Assembly: GCA_032433765.1 (NCBI GenBank)
Contig: JAVIAB010000047.1
Location: forward strand, 14,683,107-14,747,106
Source of the DNA: Megaustenia siamemsis
Lineage: Eukaryota > Mollusca > Gastropoda > Stylommatophora > Ariophantidae
Direction of reading: 5' to 3'
Length of the DNA: 64,000 bases
In this document: piece after piece, positions 11,396-22,119 of the stretch
Layout of the letters: every line of letters starts with the position of its first letter
How positions within the stretch are numbered: position 1 is the first letter of the stretch
The notes under the pieces: model-generated
Databases searched by the model: none
What the model was told of the DNA's origin: nothing
Seen by the model: only the letters and a program-made list of their open reading frames with translations
Position numbers and translations under genes: made by a program

Positions 11396-11880
11396 AGTAC
11401 CAAGCCTGCTGGAGGAGGTGATCATGTCTCTCCACAACTTTCAATCATGACAGTTATTTATCATTTCTGTTGTTGACCTTCTGCCATGTCATTCTCTTAA
11501 GCTGTCTGGTATCTTTTCTCTTTGCTTCCCTCTATCTCTTCGTCCCTCAATTTTCCCAGTTGTTACAATATAATCCAGTTGTTCCCTTCTCATTACATGG
11601 CCAAAAAATGATGATTGTTTCTTCCTAATATTGGAAATTAGCTCTCTTTTTGCTTTGGCCTTGTTCAGAACGCTTTCATTACTATTCTTAGCTGTCCGTG
11701 GTATTCTCAACATTCTTCTGTAAAACGACATTTTTACAGCCTCCAGTGATTTTCTTGTCTGCTGTTCTATTGTCCATGATTCACATCAATATGTTAAAAC
11801 TGGTTCTACATAACATTTAAGAACTCTTTTTCTTGTTTCTATTGTCAAAAATGGATTGCATAGTATCTTCCTCACCTATT
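11393..11880 (-). mobile_element. RTE-A LINE fragment, 3' end
   Basis: Minus strand: MSFYRRMLRIPRTAKNSNES, ELISNIRKKQSSFFGHVMRR, EQLDYIVTTGKIEGRRDRGK and PDSLRE, ending at the TGATGATG tail that overlaps the edge of the previous fragment. It lies just before the transmembrane exon at 11956. Confidence 0.82.
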
Positions 11881-11955
11881 TAATTATTGTCCCATTATTA
11901 TTATTATTTTTTTTTGCTTCAGAACTTCATTATTTGTTTTCTTCTACGTCTTTAG

Positions 11956-12120
11956 GTTACTAGAGAAACACGCTGTAACAATCTACAACAGTTTTTTAAA
12001 AGTCAACGAGGATGATGGGAGCAAATTGAGTGGCCTCGATATTGCCCTTATCTGTTCGTCCATCATTCTTTTCATTCTGCTACTGTTGGTTACTGCTCTG
12101 TGGTGCAGGAGTAAGAAAAT
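11956..12120 (+). CDS. transmembrane exon of the same protein
   Basis: The exon follows CTACGTCTTTAG and ends before GTGAGA. It reads LLEKHAVTIYNSFLKVNEDD, GSKLSGLDIA, then the membrane helix LICSSIILFILLLLVTALW and a basic stop-transfer CRSKK. An alternative donor (GTAAGA) nine bases upstream would break the frame with the next exon, so GTGAGA is preferred. Orientation is probably N-terminus outside. A cadherin-type receptor is one possibility because those proteins have a similar layout, but nothing here proves it. Confidence 0.68.
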
Positions 12121-12516
12121 GTGAGAATACCAACTCTTTTTTCTTCAACAATCTGTTTTATTTCACATACAACTCTTTCCTTATAATTTTATCTCAAATA
12201 TACAACTCTTTCCTAGTAACCTCTTCCTTTATCTTTAACATACAAATCTCTGCAACATATTTTGTTTTCTTTCACAAACAACTCTCTCCTTATAAGATGT
12301 CTCTTATCTAACATGCAACTCTTCTCCTGTAACTTCTTCCTTTCTCTTTTAACACACAAATCTCTAAGTGTTATAGATTATGTTCTTCCTCACATACAAC
12401 ACTCTTCATATTACCTCTTATTTCTCTGTAACAAAAATCTTCTCCTGTAATGTTGTGTTTCTCCTCAAACACAAGATGGAGCCGAAAAAAGCATCGACCG
12501 CTCCTGAAATGGAAAG

Positions 12517-12837
12517 GTAAAGTACGAGACATGAACCGGCGTCTTAGCACGTGAGTTTACACCCATATGTGCTCGGCCACAATGTTCGGAAATTTCTGGA
12601 TAGTGTCGCCTCAAGCATCGAAACTCATATGCGAGGCAACATTCCTCACCTTCCCAGGGTAATACCCTGGTACCCATTTCTACCAACGGCTGGGTCGACC
12701 GTGGGGGTATTTTTTTTTTCCAACCACGAGTAGATTTCACACTGCTCCCAGCAGGAATCGAACACGGGTTGTCCGAACGTCAGTAGTCCAGTCGGGTGGT
12801 TTTCCCAACTCGGCTACCAAGGCCCCCTGAAACCTGA
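12517..12837 (-). mobile_element. SINE-1 copy with 12-bp target duplication
   Basis: Reverse of the copy at 40619-40939. The minus strand starts near GGCCTTGGTAGCCGAGTTGG (box A) and has GTTCGATTCCTGCTGGGAGC (box B). TGAAATGGAAAG flanks it at 12505-12516 and 12838-12849. Ten extra bases precede the head. Confidence 0.78.
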
Positions 12838-12954
12838 TGAAATGGAAAGTCAAGACAATGATTCATTTGATGAACAAAAATGTCTCCGAACAATCTCAAA
12901 CGTAAGTTAGAGAGAAAACATTTCAAATGAACTGATAAGCGACCAGTCTAAACA

Positions 12955-13255
12955 AGAATACGTGTCGAGCCGTATAAGAATAAGACGTTGGAAATACATC
13001 GGTCATGTGCTGAGAATTAACGAAGAAAGACTTCCCCGTCAGGCATTCATGTTGAAATCATCTCATGAAAGAAAACAAGAGAGACCAAGAGAATCTCTAC
13101 GCAGAACAATTACTAGGGAATGCTTAAACATGGGACAAAGAAACAACCAAGGCCTACAAGAACTAGCAGTAAATCATCAATCGTGAGGAACTATGATCTC
13201 CTACAATGTGCCGTCTTCGGCTCGAGAGGAAAATGAGTGAATTAAAGACGAGAAA
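12955..13255 (+). mobile_element. LINE-D-related 3' fragment
   Basis: Reads RIRRWKYIGHVLRINEERLP, SHERKQERPRESLRRTITRE, then GTGCCGTCTTCGGCTCGA. The protein matches the end of LINE-D at 31180-31398 and the terminal bases match the tail of the SINE at 55217-55466. Confidence 0.72.
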
Positions 13256-13635
13256 AAAGTGTCTTTGAAACCTAATTGCATGTTGTACTCTAGTAAATGG
13301 ATTTTAACGTCAAAGAGAATAGAGGAAGGATAACACAAGTATGGGAAGTGTCCGAGATGTTTGGGTTGATAATGTTGGCAATACTAGGTCTTCTATATCA
13401 GTGAAGCTCACCAACTTTGAAAACACGGTGATCAGTGCCTCTGTTGGCTAACCTGTTTGGATGCAGGTTTTTACCATGGGAAGCAACTGGGATGTTGAGG
13501 AGAGACCTTGGTCAGCTGATGGGTCGTTAACCCTGCGTGATGACCGTGTATTGCCAGGCTTAAGTTCCGCACATGTTAGGGTTAGAGTTAGGGATTCGGA
13601 ATCATGAGTGTCATACACGGAAAAAAATGTTATGG
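13256..13635. other. intron sequence, unassigned
   Basis: No gene or element recognised; ends in a GTTAGGGTTAGAGTTAGGG stretch at about 13576 that is too short to be telomere-like. Confidence 0.4.
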
Positions 13636-13639
13636 CAGA

Positions 13640-13925
13640 AGGAGAAGTGTTATCAGAATGAGTGAGGATAGGTTGTGTGAGGACATATTGTGTGTGGCCA
13701 GGTTGTGTGATTACATGTTGTGTGCGGACACGTTGTGTGAGGACATGTTGTGTGAGGTCAGGATGTGTTAGGTCATGGTGTGTGAGGTCAATGTGTAAGG
13801 CCATGTTGTGTGAACTCAGAATGTGTGAGGCCAGGTTGTCTGAGGTTAGGTTGTGTGAGGTCGGGATGTGTGAGGTCAGGTCGTGAGTTTAGGTTATGCG
13901 AGATCAGACGGTGTGTGACCAAAAT
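13640..13925 (+). repeat. degenerate TGTGTGAGG minisatellite
   Basis: Units of about 15 bases such as GGTTGTGTGAGGTCAGG repeat with drift. Open frames rich in CVR on both strands are repeat artefacts. Confidence 0.8.
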
Positions 13926-14122
13926 AAGTGATCACCTATGCAATGGTTTATTTTCTGTCGTGAGTTATGTCCCTTTTAATAAAAGGAAGACCAAAATCTA
14001 CAAAGTAATGTCCCCTCATCAACCAAATAACGATGGTAAAATGTTTTTACCTCAACTTTCTACTGCTGATTTTGGCCATTCCCTTTTGATCATTTTATAT
14101 CTTGTTTTAATCTCATCCCTAG

Positions 14123-15092
14123 ATACAGTAAAAGCCCCCGCTTAATTAACAATCTCAGCAAGGACACATCCATCCACAACAACCCAAAGGAGGACCTCAC
14201 CCCGATCAATGAATCCACCTCAATCAATGAATCCACCCCGATCAATGAATCCAACAATGCTCAGAAAATGTTCGGGCGCCTTATCAAGGGCTCTGTTGGT
14301 CACAGCAGCATGACAAACTTCTCAAACGAGAGTGGAAACAACAGTGAGGCACTGACTTCTCCTACCAGTAGCAGTTCTGAGCGGAGACGGGTCATTGCTC
14401 ATGATAATATTATGTCGTCCCAATCTTGTACTCTGAGCAATGATAATATCTACTCCAATATCATTACTCCCACTGCATCAGGTCCAGCTTTGACAAGAGA
14501 AGACCTTGTTAACACATCAGAGGCTCAACTCACTGACCAGACAACAGACTTCACAGATAATGCCCAGCCAAGTCTAAATGACAGCTGTCACTCAGAGACA
14601 GAACAAGGTCTGCAAATTATAGAAGGAAGTGGGCGTGGCGAAACTCATAATTCCGCCTTTGAAAGCATTTCAGATGACGATGGAAACACCTTCAACAAGA
14701 ACAAATTTCAGAATGGAGTTGTAGATGGAGATGATGAAGAGGCTGCTCATATTTTATCTGAGGCAGATAAAGTCAATTACTTATTTAAATACACCACTGC
14801 ACTGGCTGTCAAACAATTACCAATGAACTCCCTCCCAGATAACTCAGCTCCTGCGATTAGTCCAGCCACGGAAAGGACAAACATTCTTGAAGAACCAAAG
14901 CCAGATTACGCCAAGAAGGTCAGGTTTAGTGAAACAGCAAAGATGGACAGAGCAGGGCATGTTGACACTGATGGTGGTAGCACAAGTTTGGAGATATCTG
15001 CACCACATCGTACCACTTCTTCACTGTTTGGTATCGCATCTGCTCACCCAGGTACGATAACTGACAGCAATGAAGAGTTAACAGCCTTGTAG
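14123..15092 (+). CDS. terminal exon: cytoplasmic tail and stop
   Basis: The acceptor TCTCATCCCTAG at 14122 is strong, and the frame runs open for 322 residues to the stop ending at 15092. The Met at 14268 is internal. The tail starts YSKSPRLINNLSKD, has three copies of an INEST-like repeat, and is rich in Ser, Thr, Asp and Glu, so it is likely disordered and phosphorylated. YAKKVRFSETA contains a K-x-V-x-F motif that could bind protein phosphatase 1. The C-terminus ELTAL fits a class I PDZ ligand. These two functions are motif-based inference. The family is not recognised. Confidence 0.72.
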
Positions 15093-15455
15093 TGGACAAA
15101 TTGTCTTCCCGGATGTTGCTGTCCAACTGACCAATTTTACTGCTGTGGAAGTTAAACTAATGAAACAATATATCATGATATGCCCCTATTGCAACTATGG
15201 CAAACCACCATTAAGCATCTTTCTCATGAGTCCCCTGCATTGGTGATACATCATGTGACTCATTTTCCAAATCCACCTCTTAACATTACCAGAAAATATG
15301 AACTTATGTCATTATTTGTCTCTTTCCCCATGTAATTTTCCTTTGTAAATGTCATTCAATATTATGTCTTTTATATGTCAAAAGTATCTATTTTACCATT
15401 CTCGGGTCAAATTCAGTCATTCTTTCTTCATTTATAATTGCTCATTTTCAACAGC
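15093..15455 (+). other. probable 3' UTR and flank of the membrane-protein gene
   Basis: No open frame or repeat is recognised after the stop at 15092. The stretch is AT-rich and should contain the 3' UTR, but I see no convincing AATAAA, so the end of the transcript is unknown. Confidence 0.35.
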
Positions 15456-15722
15456 TTCAGAACTTTTTCCAGAACAGTTTCTTCCTAATATTGGAAATTA
15501 GCTCTCTTTTTGCTTTGGCCTCTTTCAGAATGCTTTCATTACTCTTCTTAGCTATCCATGGTATTCTCAACATTCTTCTGTAAAACCACATTTCTACAGC
15601 CTCCAGTGATTTTCTTGTCTGTTGTCCTAGATTCACACCCATATGTTAAGACTGGTTCTACATAACATTTAAGAACTCTTGTTCTTGTTCCCATTTTCAA
15701 AAATGGATTGCACAGTATCTTC
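15455..15722 (-). mobile_element. RTE-A LINE fragment, internal
   Basis: Minus strand: TRKSLEAVEMWFYRRMLRIP, WIAKKSNESILKEAKAKREL, ISNIRKK, then homology stops, so the 3' tail is missing. Unlike most copies it is 3' truncated. Confidence 0.78.
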
Positions 15723-16078
15723 CTTTTTTTTGTTTTGTTTGGAAAGCTGCTTTTTCGTTGTTGTCAAGTATTTAAATAGGTGGCAATCACTTCTCACATA
15801 AATCTCTGATGCCCATTTGTTTCCAAGCTAAATAGAAATGTGTCTATGTAATTGTTCATATGTTTATTTTTTCCCGTTTTGTCACACTGATTAAGGTCTG
15901 TCGTATGTTTTTGTATTGTCTTATTTTTAAGTAAAACTGATTTTTACAATTTTATGTTCATTTTTAAACCCATATATTAAGCGAGAGTGCTAACCACTCA
16001 ACCACTGATGTTACTACTAGACTATGTAAACAAAGGAAATAAATATGAATCCAATAAAATAAGTAATCAGTTATTATT
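15723..16078. other. unassigned DNA
   Basis: No gene or recognised element. Confidence 0.4.
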
Positions 16079-16079
16079 C

Positions 16080-16330
16080 ATTTGTGGAGGCTGGGTAGTC
16101 TAGAGGTTCGACATCGGCATCGGGACAGGAAAGACCTGGGTTCAAAGCCCACCAGAAGTGGTGATTAATTTTTTTTTTTAATGAGAAAAAATTAATCTGT
16201 GGTTTAACTATGACGTTACCCTCCCTTGCTCTCTTTAGTAGTGAGATCCGATGTCTAGTCCTCTTGGATAAGGGCAATGAGCAGGGGCTCCCGTGTCCAC
16301 TCATGTTAAAGAACACTAGGCAGTTTAATT
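16080..16330 (+). mobile_element. SINE-4, tRNA-headed
   Basis: Head GGCTGGGTAGTCTAGAGGTT and GACCTGGGTTCAAAGCCC give A- and B-box-like sequences, followed by a T-run and a body with GTGAGATCCGATGTCTAG. Only copy seen. Confidence 0.6.
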
Positions 16331-16334
16331 GAAA

Positions 16335-16790
16335 AGAGTAAGCCATCATTTTGACCGCTACTCGAGCAGGCCATCAATTTGAACGCTACTCAAGCAGGCC
16401 ATCAATTTGACCGCTACTCAAGCAGGCCATCAATTTGACCGCTACTCAAGCAGGCCATCAATTTGACCGCTACTCGAGAAGGCAATCAATTTGACCGCTA
16501 CTCAAGCAGGCCATCAATTTCACCGCTACTCAAGCAGGCCATCAATTTGACCGCTACTCAAGCAGGCCATCAATTTGACCGCTACTCAAGCAGGCCACCA
16601 ATTTCACCGCTACAAGAGCAGGCCACAAATATGACCGCTACCCGAGATGGCCACGAATTTGACCGCTACCCGAGCTGGCCACCAATTTGATCGCTACTCA
16701 AGCAGGCCATCAATTTGACCGTTACCTGAGCAGGCCATCAATTTGACCGCTACCCGGGCTGGCCACCAATTTGACCGCCACCAATTTAGC
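16335..16790 (+). repeat. 28-bp minisatellite, about 16 copies
   Basis: The unit contains CCATCAATTTGACCGCTACT followed by CAAGCAGG and has an exact 28-bp period in its left half, with more drift on the right. It runs straight into the RTE-B fragment. Confidence 0.9.
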
Positions 16791-16794
16791 TCCT

Positions 16795-17050
16795 AGAAAA
16801 CATCAGAAAGAAACAATTAACATTTTTCAGGCACATCAATGAGAGAAGAGAAAAATTGGCATACTTGGTTACAACTGGCAAAATAAAAGGAAAGAGAGAT
16901 CGCAGACGACAAAGAGAGAAAATAATGGATAGCTTGGTGTCATGGCATGGAAAACAGTCAACAACAGAACTGATACGGTGCACTGTAGATTGAAGACTGT
17001 AGAAGGACATGATCGCCTACGCCAACCAGTATGACACAAGATGATGATAC
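16795..17050 (+). mobile_element. RTE-B LINE 3' end
   Basis: Broken frames read KLAYLVTTGKIKGKRDRRRQ, IMDSLVSWHGKQSTTELIRC, then KDMIAYANQYDT and a GATGATGAT tail. The 225 bases after it are also found after the copy at 25715-26180. Confidence 0.8.
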
Positions 17051-17099
17051 AACATAAATCATTTCATTGTTTTGATTCCCATGTAGGGACAGGCCAAGT

Positions 17100-17275
17100 A
17101 AGACAATGTCCAGCCCTCTCGGAAAAAAAAGAGTAAAACAGAAAGTCACGCACATGGTAAAGAACCCTTGGAAGTTAAATGTCGAAACGAATACACTAAA
17201 ATGGTCGCTGCCAGGGCAAAATAAGTCAATCCATCCATGCTGAAGACGGATGTGTCGGCGCAGATATCGCGGCTT
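17100..17275 (+). mobile_element. SINE-5-related body fragment
   Basis: Contains CAGCCCTCTCGG, GTCGCTGCCAGGGCAAAAT and CTGAAGACGGATGTGTCGGC. The same block lies reversed at 25495-25690, and related bodies at 7414-7900 and 32512-32985. Confidence 0.6.
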
Positions 17276-17282
17276 TCCGTAA

Positions 17283-17878
17283 ATAAGGACACAACTACCT
17301 TGGACATACTATAATCAGTGATGGAAAATGTACAACTGAAATAAACAAAAAAATAGGAATGGCAAAAAGTAAATTTAATGTCATGAAGAACATACTAACA
17401 TCAAATCAAATAACACCAGAGCTAAAATTAAGAATAGCAAAATGTTATGTCTTCTCAACATTCCTATATGGTGCAGAAACATGGACATTAGACAAGAAAA
17501 CAGAACAGAGAATTGAAGCTTTTGAAATGTGGATATATAGAAGAATAGGTAGAATTGGATGGAAGGAAAAGAAAACAAACGAAGTCTTAAAACAACTAAA
17601 AATGAAAAGAGAACTACTAAACACAATTCAAACAAGACAAATACGATTTTTGAGCCATGTTAAAAGACACAACAGCCTTACTAAAAGTAATCCTGGAGGG
17701 GAAAATACAAGGTAAAAGAGGCAGAGGCAGACCAAGACTACCTAACATGGACAAGTAACATCAAAAGATGGACTAACCAGCGATGACAACCTGCACCATC
17801 AAAGCAAGAGACAAATCAGAATGGCGCTTCATGGTAGCCAACCTTCGTTGCAGAGATGACACTCGATGATAATAATGA
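17283..17878 (+). mobile_element. RTE-C LINE 3' end
   Basis: Reads YLGHTIISDGKCTTEIN-like sequence, then MAKSKFNVMKNILTSNQITP, STFLYGAETWTLDKKTEQRI, RQIRFLSHVKRHNSLTKSNP, and after a shift EWRFMVANLRCRDDTR with a GATGATAATAATGA tail. Confidence 0.85.
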
Positions 17879-18059
17879 ACGACACAACGCATCCACGCCC
17901 ACTCAATGGGTGGACGTTAAGAGGGGAGATTTCAATTTTTCTCCCTATCCAAATATCTAATACATATTTTTAAAATCTTCAAAGTTTTGTCTTCTGCCAT
18001 TGATCAAATGTATAATAAGTAGTTTTAACAAGCTCTCGGTTGATTCCCTATAGTTAGGT

Positions 18060-18305
18060 AAGTAAAGTAAAGGTTCCCCTTCCCTGCCTTGCTAGGTGTA
18101 TGGGGAATATAGTGTTAGTGACACATTTTTGGGTGATGGTCGATATCACTCCAGGCCGCCTTAAATTCCCAGAAAAATCTATGACACCCATTTTTTTAAA
18201 TAAAAAAAAATCCAAAAATAAAATGTGCCATTTCTGGGGATCGAAACGGACCCTTCCAATCAGGAAGCAAGCGCACTAACCACTCAGTCACTGTGTCTGC
18301 TCTTG
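18060..18305 (-). mobile_element. SINE-3 copy
   Basis: Minus strand: a head with GTGACTGAGTGGTTAGTGCG and CCTTCCTGATTGGAAGGGTCC, then a body with CGACCATCACCCAAAAATGT and an AACCTTTACTTTACTTACC end. The left end abuts TTAGGTAAGTAAAG. Confidence 0.75.
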
Positions 18306-18309
18306 TCAA

Positions 18310-18600
18310 GACAGGGTATTAAATTACACACCTATTCCACATCGATATCAAGTAAATGGGTGTAGTAGATGTATATTGTAGGAAACAGATAAATAATTGC
18401 AATTTTCGCCCTTTAGTTTTGACCTCCTCCTCATTTTCTAATCTTATGATTTTATATATCTCTACACTCATCCTACCTCCCCTCATGTAGCACATATCTC
18501 TCTCTCTCTCTCATTTCTTTTCTCAACATTTTACTTTACCTCTCTCTGTCCACCTCTCCCTTAACTTTATCATCAGACACGTAGTTATAGATTATTGTGC
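18310..18600. other. unassigned DNA with a short CTCTCT run
   Basis: No gene; a CT microsatellite at about 18498-18520. Confidence 0.4.
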
Positions 18601-18630
18601 TTCACCGTTTGTTGTCGTTGTCCCTGTATT

Positions 18631-18657
18631 CTGAAGAAGGCCACAGGCCGAAACGTC
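18631..18657 (+). ncRNA. hammerhead-ribozyme-like motif (Penelope/retrozyme type)
   Basis: The bases are CTGAAGA, A, a stem GGCC-ACA-GGCC, GAAA, then CGTC. This fits the core CUGANGA ... GAAAC ... GUC with a short stem II and a minimal stem III, as described for hammerheads in Penelope-like elements. No GIY-YIG or Penelope RT was recognised beside it. Activity is inference. Confidence 0.5.
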
Positions 18658-18719
18658 AGTATTGTGTTGTGTTCCTTGTAAAGCTGTGACCCCACTACTG
18701 GCTCCTTAGATGTATTGTA

Positions 18720-19190
18720 CATTGAAGCATTCATCAAAATATTGTCTGATATCGATTTGTCTTATATTTGTCTCTCTGGTGCATGCTGATGTTTGTCTGT
18801 CTGGAGTTAGATTGTCCCTTGTCTGTTCAGCTGAAGTCTGTGTCTGGAAAATGTCCATTTGATATATGTCTGTGTATCTGGATGAAACTGTCTGATGTTT
18901 GTCGTTTACCTGTATGGAGTTTGATATCTGTAGTCTGTCTATATGTAGTCAGTCCCTCGGAAGTGTCTCTCTGAAATGCATCTTTCTGGGGTCTGTCTGC
19001 CTGATGTGTTTCTGTCTGGTTCTCCTGGTCTCATTCAGTTTAAACTATCACAAAATTGTCACTCTTAATATCTCATTCAGTCTAAACTATCACAAAACTC
19101 TCACTCTCAGTCTCTCATTCATTTTAAATTATCACAAAATTTTCACTTTCATTATCTCAGTACTTAATATATCCAACTCTTAATATATCA
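18720..19190 (+). repeat. degenerate GTCTGTCTGG repeats and a 45-bp array
   Basis: Positions 18720-19020 hold drifting GTCTGTCTGGAGT-like units. Positions 19030-19160 hold about three 45-bp units with AAACTATCACAAAA and CACTCT. The open frames here come from the repeats. Confidence 0.6.
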
Positions 19191-19194
19191 AACT

Positions 19195-19800
19195 TGTGTG
19201 CTTAGCACACTATTATATGGATCTGAAGCCTGGACAACATACTCAAAACAGGAAAAAAGACTAAATGTCTTCCACATGCGAAGTCTCCGTAGAATAATTC
19301 ACATCAAATGACACGTTAAAATAACCAACTTAACTGTCCTGCAGTGTGCTAAGACCCCAAAAATTATATCGATATTCAGATGTCGAAGACTAAAGAGGCT
19401 GGGGAACGTCCAGCCAATGAATGGAAGAAAAGTGCATCCCCAGGCAAATACAATATGGTGAACTAACACACGGAAAGGGACAGGTCGGCAGACCTAGACT
19501 GCGATGTGAAGATGTTTGTGGATCATCTCTGGATGACTTCTCTATATGTGAATATGACTGGGAACATCTGGCAAGTGATCGCACATCATGGAGAGCATGT
19601 ATAGGAAACGGTATAACATCATTTGAGACTGTGCTGGGGCAGGGCTTGGAGGAGAGGGGACCCATGAAGGGGGATGGAGGGCCCTGTGGGCCTGACTTGT
19701 CCATTCTGTGACCGCATGTGTTTGTCAGGCATTGGTGGAGATGACCACAAGAGAAGCTGTTCGACAAAAACAAGACATAAAAAAAAAATACACAATAGCC
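19195..19800 (+). mobile_element. LINE 3' fragment (family distinct from RTE-A/B/C)
   Basis: Frames read LLYGSEAWTTYSKQEKRLNV, FHMRSLRRIIHIK, then RRLKRLGNVQPMN, and at 19421-19711 PRQIQYGELTHGKGQVGRPR, RCEDVCGSSLDDFSI and ASDRTSWRACIGNGI. This is the usual C-terminus of another common invertebrate LINE RT. Confidence 0.72.
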
Positions 19801-20034
19801 TCCACTAGACCGTCTGACAAGACGTAAATGGCCATATATAATAATATCTCAGTCAGTCTAAGCTATCACAAAACTGTCACTCTTTCTTTACCGCATTCAC
19901 TCAAAACTAATACACAGGTACACTGCTGTTATGGCATCCTACAATTATACAGGACATATCCTGTGTGGGCTTCAAGGCAAGTATATGTTTAAGTACAATA
20001 TCTATTTTAAAAACTAAAATCAAGCATTTGAAAA

Positions 20035-20440
20035 AACATCTGCTAATAAATACCTCAAGAAATTTGCCAATAATTTATAATAGATAAAAGAAATTTGCCA
20101 AAAAATTATAACAAATAAAAGAAATTTGCCAAAAATGTATAACAAATAAAAGAAATTTGCCAATAATTTATAATAAATAAAAGAAATTTGCCAAAAAATT
20201 ATACCAAATAAAAGAAATTTGCCAAAAATGTATAACAAATTAAAGAAATTTGTTGATAATTTATAACAGACAAAAGAAATTTGCCAATAATTTATAAGAA
20301 ATAAAAGAAATTTACCAAAAAATTATACCAAATAAAAGAAATTTGCCAACAATTTATAACAAATTAAAGAAATTTGTTGATAATTTATAACAGACAAAAG
20401 AAATTTGCCAATAATTTATAAGAAATAAAAGAACACTATG
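20035..20440 (-). repeat. 31-bp AT-rich tandem array, about 13 copies
   Basis: The landmark AGAAATTTGCC recurs at 20059, 20090, 20121 and 20152, a 31-bp period. Some 3-4 unit blocks are themselves duplicated (ATTTGTTGATAATTTATAAC recurs). Confidence 0.88.
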
Positions 20441-20529
20441 TTAACACCTGAATAAATTTATCAACAGTTTATTTTTAACAAATATATCAACGTTATGTCT
20501 ACACCTCAATAGATTTGACAACAATGTAT

Positions 20530-21125
20530 TTTTTAACAATCTAGTATCTAATGTCCATGTTTCTGCACCATACAGGAATGTTGAGAAGATATAACTCTTT
20601 GCTATTCTTAGTTTTAGCCCTGGTGTTATTTGTTTTGATGCTAGTATATTTTTAATGGCATTAAAATTAATGCCATTAAATTTGGCATTCCTATTCTTTT
20701 GTTTATTTCAGTTATACATTTTCCATTATTGGTTATTGTATGTACAAGGTAGTTGTAGTTCTCCACTGTCTCCATGTCTATTCCTTCAATTTTGATATCC
20801 ACTTGTAGGTTTGGAGTATTTTCTTTGTTTATGATTATATTTTTAGTCTTTTTGATATTCATATCTAATCCATATTTGTTGCTTGTCATATTTACTTCAT
20901 TAAGTAATTGTAGATCTTTAAGATTTTCTGCTAGTAGTACAGTATCATCAGCATATCTTAGATTATTGATTACCTTTCCATTAATGTATAGGCCTGGCAT
21001 CTTCATGATGTTTTTAAAGATTTTCTCAGTGTATAGATTGAACAAGCTTGGTGATAGGATGCATCTCTGTCTTAGTCCTCTGTTTATATCAATGGTTGTA
21101 GAGTTCTATTTAGAACTTTCTCTTT
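20530..21125 (-). mobile_element. RTE-C LINE fragment (palm to thumb)
   Basis: Minus strand: SPSLFNLYTEKIFKN-like start, INGKVINNLRYADDTVLLAE, DLQLLNEVNMTSNKYGLDMN, KKTKNIIINKENTPNLQVDI and HTITNNGKCITEINKRIGM. The YADD box is intact. Both ends are missing. Confidence 0.85.
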
Positions 21126-21540
21126 AGTTTGAACTTATTAAGACATGTTTAGAGGTGTGTGCACAGATGAATAAATAATTATTTAACAACAACACTACTC
21201 CACAAGAGATATGCCCAAATAGAATGCAACCAACACATGATAAAATACATCAACAATATGTCAACAGTTATTACACGTGAATAAAAATATTAACAGAAAA
21301 TTACAGTTGGGGAAAAAAAATTAAATTTGTCAACATTAATTTAATACAACAAAATTGTAACATTAATATAAATAATTACCCTGGCAGTGAAACAAAGGGT
21401 ACGCATTAACAGCTGAAATGGTATGTAAAACAAATGTGTGTTTTTTTCTTGTAGGTACTTTTTAATTTTGTTCTCCATGGCTTTCTTTGGAGTGAGACAT
21501 GGTTCCTTTCTCTTCCATGCAATATAATCACATCAAAACA
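21126..21540. other. unassigned AT-rich DNA
   Basis: Repetitive AACA/AATA-rich stretch without a clear unit or gene. Confidence 0.4.
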
Positions 21541-21544
21541 AATA

Positions 21545-21960
21545 ACAGAACTAAAACTATGAATAACAAAATGTTATATTAAATTTCCTATATAGTGGAG
21601 AAACAAGAATATTCAACAAGAAAACAGAGCTTGTGAAATGTGGATTTATATAAAAATGGAGAGAAGGAAAAGAAGACAAACAAGGAAGAACTGAATGAGC
21701 TGAAATTGAAAAAAAAATTACTAAACACAATTTGAACAAGACAAAAGACATTTCTGGGACATGTGAAGAGACTACTCTAATGGTCATCTTGAAAGGGAAG
21801 ATACAAGGTAGATGAGGCAGACCAAGACTAAAGTGGACTGATAACCTCAAAAGATGGACAAGTGAATCCTGAGACAATGTGTACTGTCAAGGCAAGGGAC
21901 AGAGTAATGGTGTTCCATAGTAGCCAACTTTCAATGTGGAGACAGCACCCAATGGATGAA
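21545..21960 (+). mobile_element. RTE-C-related fragment, strongly decayed
   Basis: Scattered matches to the RTE-C C-terminus on the plus strand: AACAAAATGTTATATTAAA, CATGTGAAGAGACTACTC, GGGAAGATACAAGGTAGATG and TTCCATAGTAGCCAACTTTC. Many stops. Confidence 0.6.
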
Positions 21961-22119
21961 TTATCCATGTTGAACTGTAGAGCTTCCAGTTATATTAACC
22001 CTGCCTTTTTAATCTTTCTCTGTGGGTTCCAGTAAACAATAACATCTAGTTATATTGCTGAATGAAGGTACACTTTAGTTATATTGTGTAAATATTAATA
22101 TTGTCTGTACCTATGTTTC

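Larger units (their letters stand above)
12121..14122 (+). other. intron between transmembrane and tail exons
   Basis: The intron holds a degenerate array rich in ACAACTCTTTCC-like units (12125-12460), a SINE-1 copy on the minus strand, a LINE-D 3' fragment and a TGTGTGAGGTCAGG-type minisatellite. No further exon is seen in it. Confidence 0.6.

Noticed and set aside
13576..13600. Telomere-like GTTAGGG run
   Set aside because: Only about three imperfect units; too short to mean an interstitial telomere.
14268..15092. Stand-alone gene starting at Met 14268
   Set aside because: The frame is open upstream to a strong splice acceptor at 14122 and joins the transmembrane exon in phase.
16335..16790. 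CRISPR-like regular repeats
   Set aside because: The units are contiguous with no spacers, and the window is eukaryotic; it is a minisatellite. The same holds for 46697-47630 and 57935-58490.
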